The notes beneath the pieces were generated by a model. The model saw only the letters and a program-made list of their open reading frames with translations. It did not search any database and was not told the DNA's origin. The translations under genes and the position numbers were made by a program. Below, piece after piece: positions 16,980 to 30,000 of a stretch of 64,000 bases of DNA (positions within the stretch are counted from its first letter, which is position 1; each line of letters starts with the position of its first letter). Origin of the DNA: Styela clava (lineage: Eukaryota; Chordata; Ascidiacea; Stolidobranchia; Styelidae); assembly GCF_964204865.1 (NCBI RefSeq), contig NC_135260.1:7440001-7504000 (forward strand), in the 5' to 3' direction.

Positions 16980-18485
16980 CAGAAGAGGGCATGTATCGTA
17001 GTAAGTCATATCGGAAAATCTGGAATCAACTTTCAATTAAATACATGCATGACGCGAAAATATGAATTACATAGTGCTGGGATTTACATGGCTACCGGAT
17101 TCTCTCCGATAAAATACACTGGGTGTCGAGCATCGCTGCTAGAACAACTCATTGCAATTTTTTATGAAGTTATGGTCTGGTTTATTGGACATTTTATAAT
17201 CATTGATGTCCGTTTTAATCAAGCTGCAGTGTAGCTCTCGCTTACATGTGCAAAACCAAACTCCAATTGCTTTAGTTTAGAATTAGATCATTTGAAATAC
17301 CCGCCCTTATTTATCAACGAACTACTTATTTTGATTACATTTCTTAAGGTACTCGTATTTTTATTTTGACAATTAGACGATACAAACCTTGTTTGAAAAC
17401 GCTCCGTCGTTTATGAATAAGACATGATAAAACAGAATGTAGTTAATCATCAACAAATTGCAAAATCCATTACTACAAAACAAGAGAGCTCAAATATATA
17501 AAACATTCATCAAATTTTTAAATTATTCAACAGTGGGTTTTGACTGAACTAAAAATACTGAATTTTTAAACAAGTTTAGCAGAATTTTTTTGCGACTTCA
17601 TGGATAAAATTGCAATCTCGAAAAACCATGACTCATCTATTCATATCCCCAAATAAGTAGACTACCTCAAAAAGTGTTCAGTGAAAACAAATTATGTTAT
17701 TAGTTTTAGAATCAATTGTTTCCATTTTGAAGCTTTGAAACACAAAATACACGCGAGGATCTTATTGGAACAATGTCATGTTTTTTTATGTACTGGGTCG
17801 GTTGATATCCTTCGATTTTTCAGTAATTGATGAGGGACGTGGGTTTCTTGAATAGCTAATTTATATATGTATCATTGCTCCAACACATTTAATTTCAAAA
17901 AATTGTCTTTCAGCTTGGAGTTTCTCTAAATTAAACTGTTCTATTTCAATGTCGCGTGTGCTCAATAAGCTCGTTTTTTATGTTCATGCAATTTGTTTTT
18001 TTGTGTGCGATGACGTCATCAAAATTAAAAAGTGAGCGTCAATTACCTCACTATGTCTTCTGTTTCCGAAAGCCTGATCTTTTGCTGAGCTATTTTAGCG
18101 TTTACATGTTTAGCTTAAAGCGCTGCTGTGGGCTCTCGCTTGATGTTTGCGGGCACTGTTCCGCAGCTCTGTTTAACAACCACGCGACATTACACCAACC
18201 ACTTGACACTTACCCAAAATGCCTTCTCATCAAACTCACTGTTTCGTAGTAAACACTTGCTCGTATTCACTCATGTATTTTGCTTTATTATTGATCTACT
18301 AGCATACAAATTCAGCTGGTAACATTGACTATAATATTTCCCCTATTTAGGAATTGTTACGACACAATGTAATGCCGATACGACCATGTTTTCGCATCCA
18401 ACCCGCCTTTGTAACTTTTCAACGAGTTGAGGTAATTGTTGAACTTGGATCTTTAGATGTACTCTAGTAACTAGTTCTCGTAAGT

Positions 18486-21400
18486 TTAATCCTGAAGGTT
18501 ATAAAGCCCATCATTGTCGGTTGCAAAGTCTTTACTGGAATCATAACTCTGATTCACTCCGTAATTATTTCTCTCGTTTGACCTATCTGCTGCAGCATCC
18601 ATATCATGTTTCTTTGTAGTTACATTACTTGTTTCTTCGTAGGTTCCACTCGTCGATTTTTCTCGAGACGTACCGGGAATATTTTCCAACTTTCTATGCT
18701 CAAAGTCGCCTTCTTTTACAGTATTTCGCTGAAATATTCGACTGACGAATCCGATAAATCCCGGTGACTTGGGTCGCATTTTTGGCGAATCTTTCACCTC
18801 GGGAATATCGTCATCACTGCTAAACAGAATAAAGCTTTTCATTAGAGTTATGCTACAAAAGGAAATAATAATTTTTTACTAAAGTTTCATAGTTCATTTA
18901 GTTTATAAAATTACTTATTGGATTGTCATGAAATACCGATGTGAATCTAGGGGCTGATGCTTTGGTCTTAGGTGGTCACTGGTCTAAGTTGTGTAATACG
19001 AGCGATCCACACGGGTATGACAGGCGCTGGAGTCGTGAAACGACTCGAAAATTTTGTATTTTATAAGGTTTCGCATAGGGTTCAAAACAAGAATCTTCAA
19101 TATATAATGATCATTGTGTCACAAGTTAGTATGTATGCTTTTCCCCATTAACGGTTAGGTGGACTAGTGAAGGAGTCCCAAGCTGAACAACACAAAATCG
19201 CTTCTAGGGATTTACAACTTAACCTGATTCAGACGCCCAATCGAGCCCAATTTTGAATACATTTTTATTAATGTCATACGACCCCCAAAATTTACCCAAT
19301 ATACAATAATTATATACCATTGGAAAGGTCTTTTAGAGTACTATACGCTAGATGTCACTGGAGGACCGTAAACTAAAACACCTCTTTCAAGAGGTCTCTC
19401 GTAACGTCAAAAAATAACAAAAATATTTACACTCTCTCATTCTATCATCTGTTGGACGTGTATAGCTATTGAAAAGCGCAAATGTGACTATACAGTTGAC
19501 TGCACATTGGTTTTCTCTTTCATATGATACTAAACGCTTTTCGTTAGCTCGTGTCGTTGAAGCGTTTTGAAAATTTTCCGTTTGAGAAGTCACCACATCG
19601 AATCAGGCCAGGCTAGGCTTGATAGATCGATCGGTTGTTTGTTTGTGCTTTATCGCGTTGAAAGCTTTTGTGAGTCATAATAAAACATTTATTATGAATC
19701 ATAAAAGCTTATAATCGTGAGACAAGGAGAATTTGCGAGATAAAACGCCTATGTGAACTAACTTTTTTTCGGTGAGGCAGCTGCGATCAAACGACTCGAT
19801 ATTTTTATACCTTCCTGACGTTGTGAGATGTCCACTCTCCTATGTTATGTAGCATATAAAAGGACCTTCAAAATAAGACCTTATCATACTAGCTTTTGTT
19901 ATTGGTTAGCGCGCAACGCCAAGGTTTATTGAATTATTTTCTTGCTGTGCGACGTTTTTCTATCGCAGCGGGAAGTACACTCGTGAAATGTAAGCGATAT
20001 TTTATTACTTCCAAATGTCATATAACGTTCATTCTTATATTGCTGGGTAGGAAATGAGCTATTCTTCCAAACAAGACCATAACAAACATTCCAGACCTCA
20101 TGGTTTACACACAGCGTCTGAAATTGCGCTAATGCACCCTGTCGCTCAGAACAATTCGTCAACTAAACGAGACATGATGCTACCAAACCGTGCCAATAGA
20201 TTTCAAACCAAGTGGCACGAATATACCGCTGATTTAAAAACCACGTGTTGAATGTGATCGTAGATGTCGCATTTTGCCAAACTACCAACTGAACGTATTT
20301 CACGATTGCCTTTAAACGAATTTGTACAAATGTATTTCTAATGGTTCTCACCTTCCACCAGATGAATTTTCGCTGATTCGTCTATCAAGAAATCCACTGC
20401 TATCAATGGTGATCTGATTCATGGATGGATGTCTATGAGCAGCAAATCTGTGAGCACAAATGCATCGCGGATGTTTGGTATTTTTGTATTTCTGATATAT
20501 ATATATAAGTAAATTAATATGCACTAACCTAAATCCTTCTTGAGAAAAGGATTTTCTGCTTTTATGCATCCATCCGAGTTTTGTTTTTCGTTTTCCGCGA
20601 AATATTCTCGCTTTTTTTGAAGTTTGTGTAGTTGAAGAGGATTCAGCCTTTGAAAAATTTACATTAATAGAATATAGGGATATTATTAGTGTTCGTAAAT
20701 GTGCGTAATCCAAATATGAACCTGTAAAACTTGTCGATTTGCTGTCGTTTTGAAGTCGAAAATAAGTATTGCTACTACCAATGTATGCGTTGTCGTTATG
20801 CTTAAGAATTCAACGACTTTTATCAATATTAATTTAATGGAACCTAAAACTTAATGTATGTGTTTCAAAAAAGCTCCTCATCGTACAGATACATTGAAGG
20901 TAACCAAAAATAGAACACGATACTGAAAAAAAAGTTTATTGATGGAATAAACGCAAGGCTAGAGAACCGCGATAAAAAAGAAACTGTGTTTTTGAACAGT
21001 GGTCGGATCTATACAACGAAATTATAATTTGATATCGCTATGTATACTGACGGGTGACTAGTATGAGATAGAGTAGAAAGTCATTTCCAAATTAGCTAAT
21101 ATCTTACATATTCTCATCAAGAAACATTCACGTAATTGTATGTTTATGTATAGTTGAATAAACGAATCAAGGACTTACCGTTTGTTCAATTGGTTCCTTT
21201 TGCTTCTGTGGATTATAAATTTTTGATTTCGACTTGTCCCTTTTACTGAGAGGATCGATTATGGGTGATCTTTCCGAATCTTTTGCTCCTCTGTATCTTG
21301 AATCGATAATAATAATAAACGTGGTAGGTATGATAGTAAAATATTTACTAGTTCTGTAGTCAAATGAAGTGTTTTCATATTCTATTCTCGGTCTGTTTCG

Positions 21401-22551
21401 GTAGGTGAAGCAACGTATTTAAGAAAATATTTCTGGGTTGTACCCAGAATTCCATGACTGAATATATGAATCATGTGCTAATATACAGAATATTTAATTT
21501 TTGTTGGCATTGGGCCACTCGCCTCAAATTTGGATTTTAAAAATACCTTCGATAAAACTGCGTCGCCAGGGGCGCTCCAATCACGAATAAAACAATACCG
21601 ACGCCGATGAAAGCAAAAGCAACAATTTGAAATTCCTTTGAATAGTTTGCGTTATCATCCATTAGATATGCAGCTGGAGCTGGTGCCTACAAATAATCAA
21701 ACTTAAACTTGTTTGCAAAATACTGATTGAGAACACTCTTTTTAACGATTCCTATATTGCTTTGGTTCTTCTATTGTATTTGTATATGATTTTGCTCATC
21801 ACTTTCCGCAATTTTGAAATTGTTTTGGCTTGTGAACAACAGCAGCGTACAAATAGATGAACGCATTTTTATTAATAGTTATTTTCGTGCAAATATGGCT
21901 ATTCACTAAAACGGCGCTCATGGTGGGTTTAAAATGCTCATTGACATTTCTGCAACAACCTATCTCAAGAAGTATCAATCATGAAGGATATATTTACAAT
22001 GTCGAAGAAAGAGTTTATATTCATACAATGCCATACCCACTCATTCTAAGACCCGTTAAAAAAATATTCTACAGTAAAATATCTGCTTGGCCGCCAAGTA
22101 GAACTCGATTCAAAATACGAAAATCTAAAGCTTGCACAACGCTTTTTTACATGGCATGTTTAAAATTAACCCAATAATTCATGACAAATACCACATTTTA
22201 GTCAAAGTGTATTGTGGATCAAATTTAAGCTTGTGGTAAGTTGTGGACTCACTTGGTTCTACCATAAACTATATTTGAAGATATTAATTCTTACCGATCG
22301 GCCCAATACCAATGTGTCATCCGGCTTCACTTCTTTTTCTGGAAGTTTATCAATGAGCAAACTTTTATAGATAAAGAAGGTTCCACCACCAACAAGCAGT
22401 AATAAACCACAACACGTCACATACGCAAATATTCTCATATAAACCCTCGACTTTGACTTTGCCATATCGTTTACAGAATGTAATGAATCTCTATATTTGG
22501 GGTTGGTTGTGCCAGGCTTCATATAAGACGATTGTTTTCCGTCCACGTTCT
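18486..22551 (-). CDS. Two-pass membrane protein of unknown family
   Basis: Five exons on the minus strand join in phase: 22551-22295, 21686-21547, 21290-21179, 20647-20529 and 18819-18486 (stop 18486-18488), all with GT-AG borders. The likely start is the ATG at 22522 (MKPGTTNPKYRDS); the first exon has an acceptor-like AG at its upstream edge, so an earlier 5' exon is possible. Two hydrophobic segments are visible: one around IFAYVTCCGLLLLVGGGTFF in the first exon and one around IVAFAFIGVGIVLFVIGAP in the second. They are joined by a short charged loop, suggesting a hairpin with both ends on one side. The long C-terminal tail is basic, then acidic and Ser/Thr-rich (SSDDDIPEVKDSP), and looks disordered. 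I do not recognise the family. An 80-bp hairpin lies just upstream. Confidence 0.75.
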
Positions 22552-22646
22552 CTACATACAAAAAAAGAATGATAAAAACTTTGATATCGTAATTTGGTAG
22601 AATTACGTATTTGCTGAAATTCGCTAATTGCATTTTATATATATAC

Positions 22647-22727
22647 AATGTAAACGTAAAATGAATGATAATTTTAAAATTGAAAAATGAGAGGAAAAAG
22701 TTATACCATTCATTTTACGTTTACATT
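22647..22727. repeat. Perfect 21-bp stem hairpin
   Basis: AATGTAAACGTAAAATGAATG at 22647-22667 is perfectly complementary in reverse to 22707-22727, with a 39-base loop. It sits about 100 bases upstream of the first recognised exon of the membrane-protein gene. It may be a tiny MITE remnant or a structured transcript element. Confidence 0.8.
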
Positions 22728-23567
22728 TATTTTATAAATAAACCTTGTTACGTAGCCTAGCCTGTAATATGTATTTATCTGTTATGCAAAATGCAAATGC
22801 CAAGATATTTACGGTGATTTTTACCGAATTTTGAATGTAAATTCACAGGCTACTTTCGAGTTAATATTATTGAGGATTACGGTGATAACTACCGAAAAAA
22901 AATTGTAAGGATCACTATTGATATCCTGTAGAATTCCCAAGTCATTCATAGTGATTTCACTGATTTTTTTGTGTCCAATACCCTAAAATGACGTTATATT
23001 TTACGGCTACATTGTAGTGATACGTAATTCCAGGTGATTGTCGGTAAAAATTTTACAGAGTGTACCTGCTAGCTCCATTTGTTTTCACAGCGAGGCATAT
23101 CTCGATCTCATGCGGTAATTTCCAGAAATTATCCTTTTCAAGGTTATGTAAATTATCTGGATTAACAAAACATGCAGACCCAACTGAAAACAAGATTCAT
23201 TTTTTAATCACATTGATCTGCTATCATTATTTAATTGGGATTTATTTGTATCTTGCTCGCGCTCTCTACGGTGTAATCCACTTTTAAGAACATTTTTAGA
23301 TGAATTGTCCAAATTTTTCTCGAAACAAATATTTTGTGATAACAATTCCTTAAATTTTAACTGATGTAAACGCATTGAAACGAAACAATTTCTTCATTTT
23401 CCTTGTTTGGGCTGATCGGACGAACCGAGTGAGCATGCATGCGACTAATTTGGATTCATCATTTTATCCGTGGTAAAATTACGAACAATATTCCATGAAC
23501 TTAATATGGAGCAAAATGCCATAAACAATCTTCAATCACTTGATTGTTATAGTACGATTGTATACGG

Positions 23568-23845
23568 CAGGAGTGTGCAACCTGCGGCCCGCGGACCACA
23601 AGGAAAATTTGTGCGGCCCGCGGAGAAGTGCCAATTTAGAATGGTGTGCGACCCGCTTGCATAATTCCAATCCCCTTGCGTTGAAAAGCCTATACCGAGT
23701 CAAATATATGCCTATGACGTTACAGTGCCCTAACAGCTAGCTTTTACGAAGCGAGCAGCACATGTCATAAAATCAATAATCCAACTTGTTGTGCTACTAC
23801 TAGAAAGCCTATGTTAAATAAAGGTGCGGCCCGAGGTTTCACCCG
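23568..23845. mobile_element. 278-bp hAT-derived element
   Basis: GTATACGG is duplicated exactly at 23560-23567 and 23846-23853. The left end CAGGAGTGTGCAACCTGCGG and the right end (reverse) CGGGTGAAACCTCGGGCCGC are diverged inverted termini with a GCGGCCCG-rich subterminal block. No coding capacity. Confidence 0.85.
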
Positions 23846-26165
23846 GTATACGGTAACGAAATTGAAGAATAAAATCATCTGAAGAAATACTGCTTGAATC
23901 TCACAGTAATTAGGGTGCAGGTGAACATATCTCCAACTAAGCTGCTTTCAAACGATATTTTTATACGGCGGAAACATATACCAAATTGAATTACTCGCAC
24001 AGTCCGTATTCAATTCAACGTTTGAATGGGCGGATGTAAGGCAAGTTACTCTACAAACAAACTCATCCTGTTGCAAACGAAACGAGATTATTTAATAACT
24101 GATGTAACGTAATCATAAATTAACTTTTTTGAAAACAATTTTTTACAGACATTTCAACCACATAATGGTAACATATTTAGTTACAAATAAAAGTGCTTGT
24201 TTCCTATTCTAGTCCGAATATCGAAATGATTTCCATAAATTTCTGATCAAGATAAGTGTAAAATACTAAAATATTGCAATATCGAAAAGTTAGGGTCACA
24301 AATTTATACCGGCCATTGAGCAATGAACTTTTTCTGAACATAAATTTTGACATACTCGGAATAACGAAGCATCCTCATTAAATACGTTATATGATAAAAT
24401 ATGAGAATGAATGATATGAAATACTCATATATGCAGCATTCTTAGGATTTATTTTCGCTTGTTTTGGTGTGAAATCGTAGTACATGTCCTCCATTACAAA
24501 TGTATTTTATTCATTAATAATTCTCGAAGTTTGAATATCCATTCATTGAAACAAACGGTCGTCGCAGTCATAGGCTTATACAATGGGGTTCCTTGCCCCT
24601 TCAAAAATGTTTAAAAAGTGATTTTGTGGTATTTGCAGTAAGACGCAAACTCGTACGTCTTTTTTCAGTTATATTGCTGTTTGTGAGCGATTAAAAATTC
24701 CTTCCTCCGAACGAACCAACCTAGATAGTTGAAATTCAGCGACAGCGAAGTAAGCGTCGAATTTATGAAAAAAAATGCCCCCACCCTCCCCAAATTTTGG
24801 GCTGCTTACGCACTTGGTTGTAATTTGTTCGGTACATGTCCAAAAACAATTATTCTGCCCTCTCCACTACAGATAAGTAACAGTGTGAGTTACATAAATC
24901 AATTGGTATAATATGCCAAAATTAATTTTTATAGATAGGAAAAGCTAAAAACTTATCATATATATATATTCTACGAAATTTTATTATAGGCCTAGAGACC
25001 CTAGAATATCCAACGCAATGCGTTATGCTGTTTCTAATTACAATTGCCTGCGCTGTCCTGTCGTTTATAGCTGACATTTCTACTATATGTTATACTGAAT
25101 ACATCAAGTGAACTAATGTTGTCGATTCTGTGAATGCTTGTGATAATTTCCGCCCTAGATATGTATTTTGTATTCAATCGTTTTGAATATACCTGTTGCT
25201 GAATCATTTCCAGCCATTCCTTAAGAAAATAAATCATTTTGAATATACCACGTATGGAAAACGTATGCCTGCTTGATTTGAAGATTTATTAATGATGTAA
25301 TTAGATTAGATTAAATACGATCCACTGGTGTAATAAATTAGAATAAGTTAAGGCTTTCATTTGAATACTATCTTATGGCGTTCATTCGAACGGCCCTCTA
25401 CTGAACCCTAACATTTGCTTTATTGCTTTGTGCATTCCATTGGAATGAAAACCCGGATTCTTTTTTTTCTTTCTTCATTTGTTTATTCATTCCATTTTGA
25501 GAGAAATTCCGTCATATATATTTATTTGTTAAAACGCATCACCCGAGAAAAAGTTAATAAATATCAGAAATCCGTAACAAACGTAAATTGAACAACTGGG
25601 CTTGCAAAGGACCTCGAAAGATCATCAGACCCCGACACCTTCAAAGCTGACTTAAATTAACAAGTATGTGAGTATAAGTTTCTAGTGGAAAACACTATTA
25701 TACTACTGCCAACGGCAGCCTGTTTCAATTTTGACATAAATGCAAATAACAAACATGTATAGTGTATATATTAGAAATGTTTCAAGAGAATATCGTAGCT
25801 TTGTATAAATATTTTATTGCAATGTGAGTTTCCATTTTTTATCCACATATTTCCGTTGGTTCAATTGGGGAAGTCGTTTCATTTTACTTAATTAGATTTG
25901 ATGCTGTCGCCTCACACTCTACCCTACAGGCCTACACCAGATAATAATTGGAAATCAACATTCAGAACTGGCATTGTAATAACGACTAACGCCCGAGGGT
26001 TTAAAGGCCGTAATTCGTTCGAGATATGGCAGTTTCTAATATGCGGTCTTGCGAGAAGTAATACAGGAAATTCAGCGATAATTTTCTTATATCGTGGATC
26101 AGCAGGGTCTGTCATCAGTTTTAGCAAGAAGATATGTACGCATTGCGAATAGATTTTTCTAAATC

Positions 26166-26980
26166 ATGTCGTTTAGTTTAATGCAACGATTGAAAAATAA
26201 CGAATTTTCTGTTGAGCTTAATGGCATAAAGGTTGAGTTAACGAGAAGACTGTGGATCTTAAGTTTTGTGTTTACGGTGTTGATTTCTATTTTTATTATT
26301 TATGGGATTTATAACGCATATCAACCAGAAAGAGGAGTGCTGCGTGAGGGTGAGAAAAAAATAGTTTAAAATTTTAGAATTTAAATTTGCGTACACATTG
26401 ATTCATATTTTTAACGTTTATTCCTAATGTCGTGGTATTTATATTACGAATAAATATATAGCATATTATATAAGTTATCTTACTGGGAAGCCTGACCGAT
26501 TAAACTTGGAGCAAGATTTAGTATTGTTAGAATTTAGAAAAAAAAAATTCTGAATTGTTAATTTGTAATTATAATTTCATAGTCAGTTGCACTGCATTAC
26601 AAGTTTTTTCATCAATTTTAGGAAACGTTACGATCGAATATGAAATCAAACTAGATTACCAAAAAACCCCAAAGGAGAGGGAGCGCGATAAACTATTGAT
26701 TGAATATGCAGCAGCAACCAGAACTTTGGTAAAAGTTTTACAAAGGGTGAGATTATTAGATTTCAAAAAGTTTATTTCGTTCTATCCATACTTTTACTAT
26801 AATATATAATAAATGTATTTCTATAAAATATCAGTAATATGTTTCATACTTGTATCTTGTTACGCCATTTGATTCTTGCAACAAAAAGCATGGTAAAAAT
26901 GCAATTTGTAGCGATTCATACACAAACACAACTTCAGCTGTTCTGTTATATTTCATTTGCAATCAATTTAAAGTTTATGA

Positions 26981-27017
<37 letters not shown>

Positions 27018-30000
27018 TCTCAAGAAAGGCAATTTTCATAATAGCAATTTCATATCTTCAGCCACCAGTTCAGCGTGCACCAGATGTCATTGGAATCGGG
27101 GTTGAGAAGTGTGGTACAGGTGCTCTTAGGGCTTTACTTCGTATGCACCCGATGATCAAAGTAGCACCCAGAGAACCTCACTTCTTTGAACGACCGTATT
27201 TATATAAGTTGGGCCTAAAAGCATACACGTAAAAATGTTTTCATTGTAACTAACTTTTTGTATAGTTGTTCAGACCCTAATATATGAAATAACCTAATAC
27301 TATATGGCAGGCTAATCGACTGGCGAGCCGCGGTCTGAATCCGGACTATTTGAGTATTTGATTCGGACCGCAGCTAATTCTTTATTTTGGATCATTAGCC
27401 CCACTTTTGAAGTTTCCTTTTATAAAATGACTTTTATTGTTTTGAATATATATATGAAAAGAACTATAACACCATAATAAACAATCTTGATTAGCTGATA
27501 ATCATTAGCCGGTCGAGAAAGTGCGCGTTTACGGATGCCGAAATGTAATTTCTGAAAACACCGGACTTGTACTTTTAAAATTTAGTATGCGGATTTTCGG
27601 TAAAATAGTTGTGCAGCCCTGCTATATGCAATTGTTTGATTACTTAAGCTAGTTACTAATAGAACATTATCTATTGAAAATTCTTTATTGGGTGAACAAG
27701 ATCAAGATTAGGGTTTAAATCAATATATTATTTTGGAACTAAATTACAACCAAACCCATATAATATTTATTTAATGATCTATAAAATGTTAAAAAAATCA
27801 AATAGCTGAATATCATTAAATAAGATTCCCAGCGACATGAGTACTTGAAGACACAAATATAAAACACACCGTTATTGTGGAGTTGTTTGAAATATAAATA
27901 CAGTATTTTTGTTCAGACCTATGTTGGCCAAAGTTTTACCTCACGAAATATCATTTGAAAAAACACCGGCCTACTTCAACTGGAACCTCGCGGCACCAGA
28001 ACATCTTCGGGAACTTGTTCCTAACGCCAAACTTTTACTTGTTTTGTGCAATCCTACCGAAAGAACATATTCAGATTATGCTCAGGAGGTAATATTCTAC
28101 TTTTTGTCGTTCGTTGTTGAAGTATATTGCAGAATTTTAATGTAAAGCGAGGGAGCGATGCTCAAATATATGGACATGAACGCCAAATCGAAGTAGTACG
28201 GTATGCAATCTGCCACAGTAGACTACCGCTACCGTAGTCTTCACGACTCCGGCACACGCGGAATCGTCATAAGGTGTGCAATGCTTGATGACGACATTAC
28301 CAACTTTCATACAGTAGACTACCGCTACCGTAGTCTTCACGACTCCGGCACACGCGGAATCGTCATAAGGTGTGCAATGCTTGATGACGACATTACCAAC
28401 TTTCATACGAATCAACGAGCGTATCGGCTGCTGTTAGAACCAGTTTTTGAGGGGACGCGGCGATTTTGCATTCGCATGTGTGCATATGGTTGGGCGGTGG
28501 ATGATCTGAGGGATATTTGTTTCGTTGAGTCCAAATTCTGTACTGAAGTAGGTTTGCCATAATACTGTAGGTCAGTGTTTGAGTTTTACGGTACACCATA
28601 TGCTAGATCAGGGGTCGGCTACCATTTGTCGCTCGCGGGCCAAAATAATGGCTGCCAGTCATTGGCGGGCCGCATATATTTTTAGAAAGTTTTTAGAAAA
28701 CCGAACTGATGATACTTTTTATAGTAAAAATGGAGCAGTAATACATCTCTCGAATAGAATATAGATTTATTTCTTCATTGCATTGTATTTTTGGCGCCAT
28801 TGAACCCTTTGCACTTAGCATCAACTTTTCTACGTTTTGTTTCTATTTGTATAATTATAATTAAATTATAGGCTCATTAAACGAGTAATTGTGAATTTTA
28901 TACTTATCAGATTATAATATAATTTAGTCTACACGCGTCTCACAATGAATTGTGTAACGTAAAAAAGATAATCGTCAAAACAGTGTTTTGTTACTATAAT
29001 TCAGGGGAGCGTCGCAAGTCGGATCCGGCCCGCGGGCCGTAGGTTTCCGACCCCTGTACTAGATGCTGACTAAATTTGACACGATATCCGGTCACCTGGC
29101 GGTACTGGTGCAGCACAAAGCAGTTCCAATGCATCTGCATGCTTAGCTGTGATAAAGTCTGTATTTAATCTAAAAAATACTGTCAAAGTAACCGTTATAC
29201 ACAGCGCACTCAACGAAGCAAGTACAGTACGGCAGGTGAGAAAGTGAACGACGAATTTTGAAACGGCACGGTGAAGCGCGCGTCTCAAGAACGTTACTGG
29301 TAGCATCGGTCAAAGGTCATGAAAGTTGGTAATGCACACAAAAAACGAATCCCATAGACTCTATAGAGCCCACAGAAACTTTTGTAATAATCAAAAGTGA
29401 TAACCTTCTAGCGATCATACGTACATTTCGTGTCCAATCATTTTTTTAGTCCACATAAAATTATTGTCATATCGACTCGAACTTAATTTTTATAACAGAT
29501 AATGATGGGTCATCTCAATAAAAACACAACGTTTGAACAAATGGTTGATGATCTTCTTGTCTACTCCGCTAATTTAACTGCAAAAATGGATGAAAGTGGA
29601 ACGGAAATGGCATATATTGAGCAGTTATTTAAAAAAGGGAGTACTAGCCATATACTAACAACTGGATTGTATTACTATCATTTACTAAGGTAAAAAATAT
29701 TTCTCATTTTTTGAGTTATAGTGCTCAGTCCTAATTATGTTACAAACTTTTGCCAAAGCAGTAGTTTTTTGGTCATGCTAGCGGTTGGTATCAATGGGGC
29801 ATCTTGTTCGGATAGGGAACTTCATTCAAGATACCGATAAAACAAATTATACAATATATCATTTTATCAAACTCATGCAATGAAGTACTATTCTATGTGA
29901 CGCGTTGGGACAAGTCCTTCTGTTGACGTACCTAAGTTTGCTGTTGTCATCATGTTTCACAGATGGTATCAAGTGTTCAACATGAGCCATATCTACATTG

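Larger units (their letters stand above)
13393..18485. other. Gene-free, repeat-dominated gap
   Basis: No exon was recognised. Contents: the short dispersed repeat at about 13655-13757, an interrupted SINE (13755-14255), a nested pair of DNA transposons (14484-16979 enclosing 14547-16375), and unassigned AT-rich sequence from 16980 to 18485. Confidence 0.6.
22552..26165. other. Gene-free stretch before the sulfotransferase cluster
   Basis: It includes a perfect-stem hairpin (22647-22727), a region with repeated ACGGTGAT...ACCG motifs (about 22810-23060) and a small hAT element (23568-23845). The remainder is AT-rich with no recognised exon or RNA gene. The promoter of sulfotransferase gene A should lie near its right end but shows no clear core motif. 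Confidence 0.55.

Noticed and set aside
21857-22177. 106-codon plus-strand frame
   Set aside because: It lies in an intron of the minus-strand membrane-protein gene, with no recognisable domain or splice context.
26986-27014. TA run as a promoter TATA region
   Set aside because: It is a microsatellite inside intron 2 of gene A.
28137-28562. 92- and 119-codon frames with internal repeated peptide
   Set aside because: Created by the 96-bp tandem duplication (a multiple of three) in an intron; not a repeat protein.
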